From DATFFO01 sp963744905 (GTDB lineage: Bacteria > Actinomycetota > Acidimicrobiia > Spongiisociales > ZC4RG35), in contig CAVUUV010000008.1 of assembly GCA_963744905.1 (NCBI GenBank), positions 1-64,000 on the forward strand: 64,000 bases of DNA. Direction: 5' to 3'. Below the pieces are notes generated by a model. The model saw nothing but the letters and a program-made list of their open reading frames with translations, made no database searches and was not told the origin of the DNA. Shown piece by piece: positions 59,237 through 64,000 of the stretch; the first letter of the stretch is position 1, and each line of letters begins with the position of its first letter. The position numbers were made by a program, and so were the translations under genes.

Positions 59237-60637
59237 ATGATCGAAACAGCGGGGAACCTCGTCGCGTCGTCGCGTTCCAGCCACTACCCGTATTCAACAG
59301 ATGGCCTCCACCCCCGTTTGAAAGCACAACTCGCCCAACTGAATACGGGCCCGGACGGTTCCCCCGATCGCGAGTCCTGGGCTCACTTCGTGTCCTGGGT
59401 CGACGGAGCCCTGCGTGAGACCGAGGACATGGAACAGGATCTGCGCCGGGCGAGGGTGGGACGATCCAGCTTCGAGAACCTTTTCAGTATCTCGCCGATT
59501 CCCATCATGGAGCAGGACTACACGGAGATGGAGGCCTGGATGGACGACCTGCGTCGCCGGGGCGTCGAGTCGCTGCGTGACTATCTCGACAACGACATCA
59601 GAACGATCCGGGCCCTGGTCCCCCTGATCCGAATCGTCGCCGCCAACCCGGCCGCGGTGCGTGCCGTCGGCCTCCCCCCCGATCAGCTGATCGGTCCCAT
59701 CGATCCCAGGATCGTCAATCCCGGATCCGAGGAGAGCTGGGTGACCCAGCTCGAAGCCGTATGGGAACGACGGCCCATCGCACATGCCAGCTATGCGGCG
59801 GCCACCCCCGACGGCGTCACCTATGACGCCGAATCGACGCTGGCGGCGCCTCTGGTCGAGGGCGAGCCCGACTTCACGCGAGCCGTCTTCACCATCCTGG
59901 ATGTGACACCACACCGCAATGAGGAGCGTCGCATGCAGGAGTTGGTGGAGGCAAAGAGCCGCTTCGTGGCCTCGGTGAGTCACGAGGTGAGGACCCCTCT
60001 CACGGCCATCCTGGGGTTCGCCCGCCTGCTCCAGGAAGAAGAGACGACCGAGGAGGACCGGCGGCAGATGACCACCCTGGTCGTCGAGCACGCCCAGGAG
60101 GTGGCCGACATAGTGGAGGATCTCCTCGTCGCTGCCCGGGCGGAGGCAGGTCAGATCACCGTTGAGCGCGCCACCTTCGATATGAGGAATGTGATCGAAC
60201 AGACCATGGAGGCGGGCGGATCGTTCACTCAGGGTGTGACGGTGTCGGCCAGCGGCTCACCCACCCTGGCCTTGGGCGACACGGCCCGGATCCGACAGAT
60301 CGTCCGTAATCTCCTCACCAACGCCGAGCGATACGGCGGACCTGATGTGGGCATTCACCTACAGGGAGGGTCCGACTCGGTATCCCTCGTGGTGACCGAC
60401 GACGGCGAGGGGATTCCCCGCCAGGAGTGGGAGAGGATCTTCGACCCCTACCACCGTGCCGGTCCCGGCATACACAAAGACGGTGCGGTCGGGATCGGCC
60501 TCTCGATCTCCCGTCAGCTGGCCGAACTGATGGATGGAACGCTGGACTACGAGTACGAGTCGGGAACGAGCCGATTCTGCCTCACCCTCCCGGCCCCGGG
60601 GCGGGTCGGGGACGGCGAGGGCGATCAGGACCGATAG
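59237..60637 (+). CDS. Cytosolic PAS-type sensor histidine kinase (orphan)
   Basis: A 466-residue kinase without membrane helices. N-terminal region (about 1-80) unassigned, a PAS-like domain (about 80-225, FENLFSISPIPIMEQDYTEM ... FTILDVTPHRNEE), HisKA (about 230-295, phospho-acceptor His in ASVSHEVRTPLTAILGF) and HATPase (about 330-455, N box RNLLTNAERYGG, G1 DDGEGIPR, G2 GIGLSISRQLAEL). No response regulator is adjacent. Stimulus unknown. Confidence 0.9.
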   Translation: MIETAGNLVASSRSSHYPYSTDGLHPRLKAQLAQLNTGPDGSPDRESWAHFVSWVDGALRETEDMEQDLRRARVGRSSFENLFSISPIPIMEQDYTEMEAWMDDLRRRGVESLRDYLDNDIRTIRALVPLIRIVAANPAAVRAVGLPPDQLIGPIDPRIVNPGSEESWVTQLEAVWERRPIAHASYAAATPDGVTYDAESTLAAPLVEGEPDFTRAVFTILDVTPHRNEERRMQELVEAKSRFVASVSHEVRTPLTAILGFARLLQEEETTEEDRRQMTTLVVEHAQEVADIVEDLLVAARAEAGQITVERATFDMRNVIEQTMEAGGSFTQGVTVSASGSPTLALGDTARIRQIVRNLLTNAERYGGPDVGIHLQGGSDSVSLVVTDDGEGIPRQEWERIFDPYHRAGPGIHKDGAVGIGLSISRQLAELMDGTLDYEYESGTSRFCLTLPAPGRVGDGEGDQDR

Positions 60638-60765
60638 GGAGCGACGATTTCGGTCCGCCAACCCAAAGGGTCTGGATTCTCCCGGGGATCGGTCAGATAG
60701 ACGGGCCCGGGCCCCCGGTCGGTGATGAGGCTCCTAATCTGTACCCACCGACCTCCCGGAGAACC

Positions 60766-61680
60766 GTGCCTCCCTCCCAGCCCGGCGAGGTCAAGGTCGG
60801 GACGTGCTCATGGACAGACCCCACCTTGACCAAGACCGACACCTTCTACCCCAGGACGGACATGAGCGCCGAGGAGCGTCTCGTCTTCTATTCCGAGCAG
60901 TTCCCCATAGTGGAGGTCGATGCCACCTACTACGCGCCTCCCTCCGAGAAGGTGGCAGGATTGTGGGTCGAGCGGACGCCTCCTTCCTTCACCTTCGACG
61001 TGAAGGCCTTTCGCCTTCTCACCCAGCACCCGACTCCCGTCTCTTCACTCTGGAAGCACCTGCGGGATAAGGTGCCCGCCGGGCTGGCCGAAAAACGCAA
61101 CATCTATATGCGCGACCTTCCCCGGGAGCTGCAGGCGGAGGCCGTTCAGGCCTTCAGGGACGCATTGATGCCCCTCCACTCAGCGGGCAAGTTGGGGGTC
61201 GTGCTGGCTCAGCTCCCCCCTTACGTGTATCCGAACCGGGGCAGCTTCGGATACCTCAAATGGCTGGCTCAGCACCTCGAAGACTTCCAACTGGCGGTCG
61301 AGTTCCGCAATGGGCGCTGGCTGGACGAGGACCATATGACGGAGACGCTCGACTTCCTGGAACGCCACGGCCTGGCCTATGTGGCCGTCGATGAGCCGCA
61401 AGGATTCAAGAGCTCGGTACCGCCGGTCGTAGCCGTCACCGCGCCTATTTCCGAGGTCCGCCTCCACGGACGTAACCGGGACAACTGGGAGAAGCGCGGG
61501 ATCAGCGCCGCCGAGCGATTCCGCTATGACTATTCGCCCCAGGAGCTGGGCGAGTGGGTTCCACGGGTGCGCGAGATGGCCGAGAATGCCGACTCGGTCC
61601 ACGTGCTCATGAACAACTGCTATGCCGACTACGGGATTCGATCAGCCAGGCTCTTCACCGACCTGTATGGGGATTCCTGA
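60766..61680 (+). CDS. DUF72 TIM-barrel protein
   Basis: A 304-residue protein of the DUF72 (YecE) family: VGTCSWTDPTL, VEVDATYYAPPSEKVAGLWV, FTFDVKAFRLLTQH, LAVEFRNGRWL and EVRLHGRNRDNW are conserved blocks. The fold is TIM-barrel-like; the activity is unknown. Start is GTG 60766 (CGGAGAA upstream); the long earlier frame overlaps the kinase gene. Confidence 0.88.
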   Translation: MPPSQPGEVKVGTCSWTDPTLTKTDTFYPRTDMSAEERLVFYSEQFPIVEVDATYYAPPSEKVAGLWVERTPPSFTFDVKAFRLLTQHPTPVSSLWKHLRDKVPAGLAEKRNIYMRDLPRELQAEAVQAFRDALMPLHSAGKLGVVLAQLPPYVYPNRGSFGYLKWLAQHLEDFQLAVEFRNGRWLDEDHMTETLDFLERHGLAYVAVDEPQGFKSSVPPVVAVTAPISEVRLHGRNRDNWEKRGISAAERFRYDYSPQELGEWVPRVREMAENADSVHVLMNNCYADYGIRSARLFTDLYGDS

Positions 61681-61704
61681 CCGGACGCATCGCCCCGCAG
61701 ATCC

Positions 61705-61993
61705 TCAACCGAGGTAGTAGCAGCCCCTGCAATCCTCGAGGTGGGCGGGCAGGGTCAGCCAGTTGTTGGCCCTCTTACTGAGATAGGTCTCGGTGGCGTG
61801 AATGTCCACCGACGCCACCTGATCGGGACGGAGGGTCCGCCGCCTCAATCTGACCCCTCTCAGAGTTTCCACAAGGATCTCTCGCCTGTGCTGGGTCCCG
61901 ATGCCCGTGGGCCGCTTGCCGGGCTCCACCGCTCCGTCCTTCCTGACGCTGACCACAAGCTGCCTGCCCCTCGGTGCTGATCACCAGGGCCAA
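61705..61993 (-). pseudogene. Small hypothetical protein, probably frameshifted
   Basis: Residues VVSVRKDGAVEPGKRPTGIG to CRGCYYLG (61956 to 61705) have strongly GC-biased third positions, which supports coding. An open stretch in another frame just upstream (LALVISTEGQ, from about 61993) would join it if one base were removed near 61958-61962, giving a protein of about 95 residues with a C-terminal CRGC pair. Family not recognised. Low certainty. Confidence 0.35.
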
Positions 61994-62247
61994 AAGTCCC
62001 CAAACCCCGGGACTATCGCCTCCTCCGGCTGGCGGGCCTGGAGGGGGGGGCGAAGACTGTTACCGGGAGCCTCCTGGCGCCCGACGAGTGTTCAGGGCTT
62101 GGATGATGTGGTTCGAATCGGGCTGGACGTCGGGCGGCGCCTGGCTGTACCGCCGGCCCCTCGAGGCGAACGTGACTTCTTCCCCTATTCCGGCGCCGAG
62201 CCCGGGCCAACTATGAGCTTGGAGCCAATCGACACATGGAGGTCGAA
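61994..62247. other. Intergenic region, no feature seen
   Basis: Between the small hypothetical gene and the DUF1918 gene. Short overlapping frames occur on both strands, but none has a convincing start, ribosome-binding site or recognisable sequence. No repeat or hairpin of note was seen. Confidence 0.5.
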
Positions 62248-62457
62248 ATGCATGCCAAGGTCGGCGACCGGATAGTGATTCAGGGGCACAAGGTGCACGA
62301 GCCACTGCGCGAGGGGAAAATCCTCGACGTCGGCGAGGGAGGGAATCCTCCTTACCGGGTTCGATGGTCAGACAGCGAACACGAAACACTCGTCTTCCCG
62401 GGCCCCGACGCCCACATCGAACACGTCAGCCATCGCTCTCACAAGACACATCAGTGA
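62248..62457 (+). CDS. DUF1918 protein
   Basis: A 69-residue single-domain protein typical of actinobacteria: MHAKVGDRIVIQGHKV, REGKILDVGEGGNPPYRVRW and the ending TLVFPGPDAHIEHV. SH3-like fold, function unknown. ATG 62248 has GGAGG five bases upstream, which decides the start over an in-frame ATG at 62236. Confidence 0.88.
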   Translation: MHAKVGDRIVIQGHKVHEPLREGKILDVGEGGNPPYRVRWSDSEHETLVFPGPDAHIEHVSHRSHKTHQ

Positions 62458-62487
62458 CCACTCCGGTTCGTCCGGATCGTCTGTCCA

Positions 62488-62844
62488 TCACGTCTGGGAG
62501 ACGAGCGACGCTTCCTTGAACTCCCGGAACATGTCCAGAGCCTTGGGCGCATAGACCGAGGCCGGTCCGCCCGCCATCAGCAGGGAGACGCCCAGCGCCT
62601 CGCTCAACTCGGCTTCGGTGGCGCCCTTGTGGACCGCCGCTCGGGCGTGGTAGGCGATGCACCCCTCGCAGCCTTCCGCCACGGCGATGGCGACGGCCAT
62701 CAGTTCCTTGATGTGACCGGGGATCACCCCGTCGGACACGGCTTCGCGGTGCAGCTGTGCGAACCCGGCCCAGGTGTCGGGAATGGAGTCCCGCAGATCC
62801 CGGGTCGGCTGGCGCAGCTCGGAGATTATCTCTCGTCCGTTCAT
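62488..62844 (-). CDS. Carboxymuconolactone decarboxylase/AhpD-like protein
   Basis: A 118-residue helical protein with the AhpD-type active site EGCEGCIAYHARAA (Cys-x-x-Cys and His), so alkylhydroperoxidase/thiol-disulfide activity is likely rather than decarboxylation. ATG 62844 has GGAAGG upstream; an earlier in-frame codon adds 4 residues. Downstream of the LLM oxidoreductase on the same strand. Confidence 0.85.
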   Translation of the reverse strand: MNGREIISELRQPTRDLRDSIPDTWAGFAQLHREAVSDGVIPGHIKELMAVAIAVAEGCEGCIAYHARAAVHKGATEAELSEALGVSLLMAGGPASVYAPKALDMFREFKEASLVSQT

Positions 62845-62925
62845 AGTGCCTTCCACGGTACGGGCGGAATCGCCGCCCGGTTAGGGGCCTTGGTCCCGAC
62901 AGCCAGGGTCTCCCGCCCGCCCAAA

Positions 62926-63906
62926 TCAGGAGGCCAGAAGAGGCGCCACCGTCTCCCCGAGCAGTGAGACCCGCTCCGGGATGTGACCGTTGGCAGGCAT
63001 ATTGATGGTGAACCCGTCCACCCCGGCCCTGAGCTCATCGGCGAAACGCTGAGCGACGGTGTCGGGGTCTCCGACGTTGAAACGGCCACGGATCGACTGT
63101 CGCCTCTCCTCGTCCATACGGGACAGGTCCATCCCCCGCCGCCCCAGATACGCAGACAACTCCTTCTCGGCCTCCTCCATGGTGGGGGCGATGCAGGCCG
63201 AACGCTGCCAGGAGACTGTTATCTCGTTTCGATCACGTCCCAGGTTCTGGCAATGACGCTCGAGCGCCTCCAGCTTGCGCGGAATGTCTGAACGGGCTGC
63301 GATCAGGTTCGACTCGTCGGCGTACTGGGCCACCATGCGCAGGGTCTTGCGTTCACCACTGCCGCCGATCATGACCGGAATTCTCCCCACCGGCGGGGGC
63401 TGGTTGATCGCCTCTTCCACCTGATAGTGATCACCGGAGAGAGACGGTCGTTCACCCCTCAGCATGGGCAGGATGACCTGAAGCGCCTCCTCGAGTTTCT
63501 CGAAGCGATCCGTGAAGGTCCCGAACTCCACTCCAAACGACTTGTGCTCCAGCTCGTACCACCCGGCCCCTATACCGAGCTGAGCCCGACCTTCCGACAC
63601 CACGTCCAGGGTGGTGACGACCTTGGCCAGAACCGCAGGGTTGCGGTACGTGTTGCCCGTGACCAGCGAACCCAGGCGCACCGACGACGTCTCCCGGGCC
63701 AGGGCCCCGAGAAGGGTGTAGCACTCCATCATGTAGTCGTCGGGATCCCCGAGCCCCGGCAGCTGGTAGAAGTGGTCCATCACCAGGACGGTGTCGAATC
63801 CGGCCGAATCGGCCTCTCTGGCCTGGGCGGCCACGAAGGAGAACAGGTCTCCCTCCCCGACGCCGGGGTAGGTGAAGTTGGGGATCTGGTAGCCGAGTCT
63901 GGTCAT
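62926..63906 (-). CDS. LLM-class (F420-dependent) oxidoreductase
   Basis: A 326-residue luciferase-like TIM-barrel: YQIPNFTYPGVGEGDLFSFV, GFDTVLVMDHFYQLPG, RLGSLVTGNTYRNPAVLAKV, LGIGAGWYELEHKSFGVEFG and PVMIGGSGERKTLRMVAQYA match the actinobacterial F420-dependent subgroup. The coenzyme is inferred from the subgroup. AAAGGAG lies just before ATG 63906. Substrate unknown. Confidence 0.88.
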   Translation of the reverse strand: MTRLGYQIPNFTYPGVGEGDLFSFVAAQAREADSAGFDTVLVMDHFYQLPGLGDPDDYMMECYTLLGALARETSSVRLGSLVTGNTYRNPAVLAKVVTTLDVVSEGRAQLGIGAGWYELEHKSFGVEFGTFTDRFEKLEEALQVILPMLRGERPSLSGDHYQVEEAINQPPPVGRIPVMIGGSGERKTLRMVAQYADESNLIAARSDIPRKLEALERHCQNLGRDRNEITVSWQRSACIAPTMEEAEKELSAYLGRRGMDLSRMDEERRQSIRGRFNVGDPDTVAQRFADELRAGVDGFTINMPANGHIPERVSLLGETVAPLLAS

Positions 63907-64000
63907 TTGCGCTCCTTTCAGACCAGTCCCAGGTTGGCATCGACAGCGTGCAACCCTGCCCGGCTCCGTCAGAATCCAGGAGGCGGGCAGCCTACCCTGG

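Overview
The window is a GC-rich chromosomal segment of an actinobacterium, most likely a deep-branching lineage such as Acidimicrobiia (inferred; no rRNA gene is present to settle it). The signs are a BldD-like regulator, DUF1918, a probable F420-dependent LLM-class oxidoreductase, secreted proteins with Thr/Ser-rich linkers, GTG/TTG starts, and the gene order rpoD-dnaG ... glyS-uppS-recO-era-corC-ybeY-pgpH-phoH ... rsmE-dnaJ-hrcA-hemW-lepA / rpsT ... holA ... comEC-comEA ... leuS.

Layout. Positions 1-2100 hold the end of a decaying integrative element (frameshifted DNA methyltransferase, a small unknown gene, a doubly frameshifted tyrosine integrase) abutting the 3' end of a tRNA-Asn gene. 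From 2400 to 26300 lies a long, almost entirely minus-strand housekeeping block: sigma factor, primase, glycyl-tRNA synthetase, isoprenoid/cell-wall lipid synthesis (uppS), repair (recO), ribosome maturation (era, ybeY, rsmE, lepA), nucleotide second-messenger turnover (7TM-HD protein), and heat shock (dnaJ, hrcA). rpsT diverges from lepA. From 26700 to 33740 lies a minus-strand peptide-import operon headed by an XRE-cupin regulator with a tandem-palindrome operator and ending in a DUF1028 gene. From 33860 to 43700 come holA, a dihydropteroate-synthase-like gene, comEC, comEA, a second PPK2, leuS and tyrS.

From 43700 to 64000 the content is accessory metabolism: a PQQ-propeller lipoprotein, a stand-alone LigD-type polymerase domain, a second peptide ABC operon on the plus strand (with a permease carrying an embedded solute-binding-like lobe), OsmC, CBS-BON, 3-hydroxyacyl-CoA dehydrogenase, a MarR/DrrAB-type exporter pair, an Lrp regulator divergent from 4-hydroxyphenylpyruvate dioxygenase, an orphan histidine kinase, DUF72, DUF1918, an AhpD-like protein and the LLM oxidoreductase.

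The most unusual signals are: (1) a 110-bp nested inverted-repeat element present twice, each time directly 3' of a gene and in the same orientation to it; (2) a 7TM-HD phosphodiesterase with an SdrD-B-like domain inserted in its extracellular part; (3) a DppC-type permease with an inserted binding-protein-like lobe; (4) a BldD homologue with an altered c-di-GMP signature; (5) tandem operators before the XRE-cupin/peptide operon. Several genes carry single-base frameshifts (methyltransferase, integrase, YceI, PPK2 C-terminus, a small gene at 61.7-62.0 kb). They may be true decay or residual assembly indels. No CRISPR array, rRNA or complete insertion sequence was seen.
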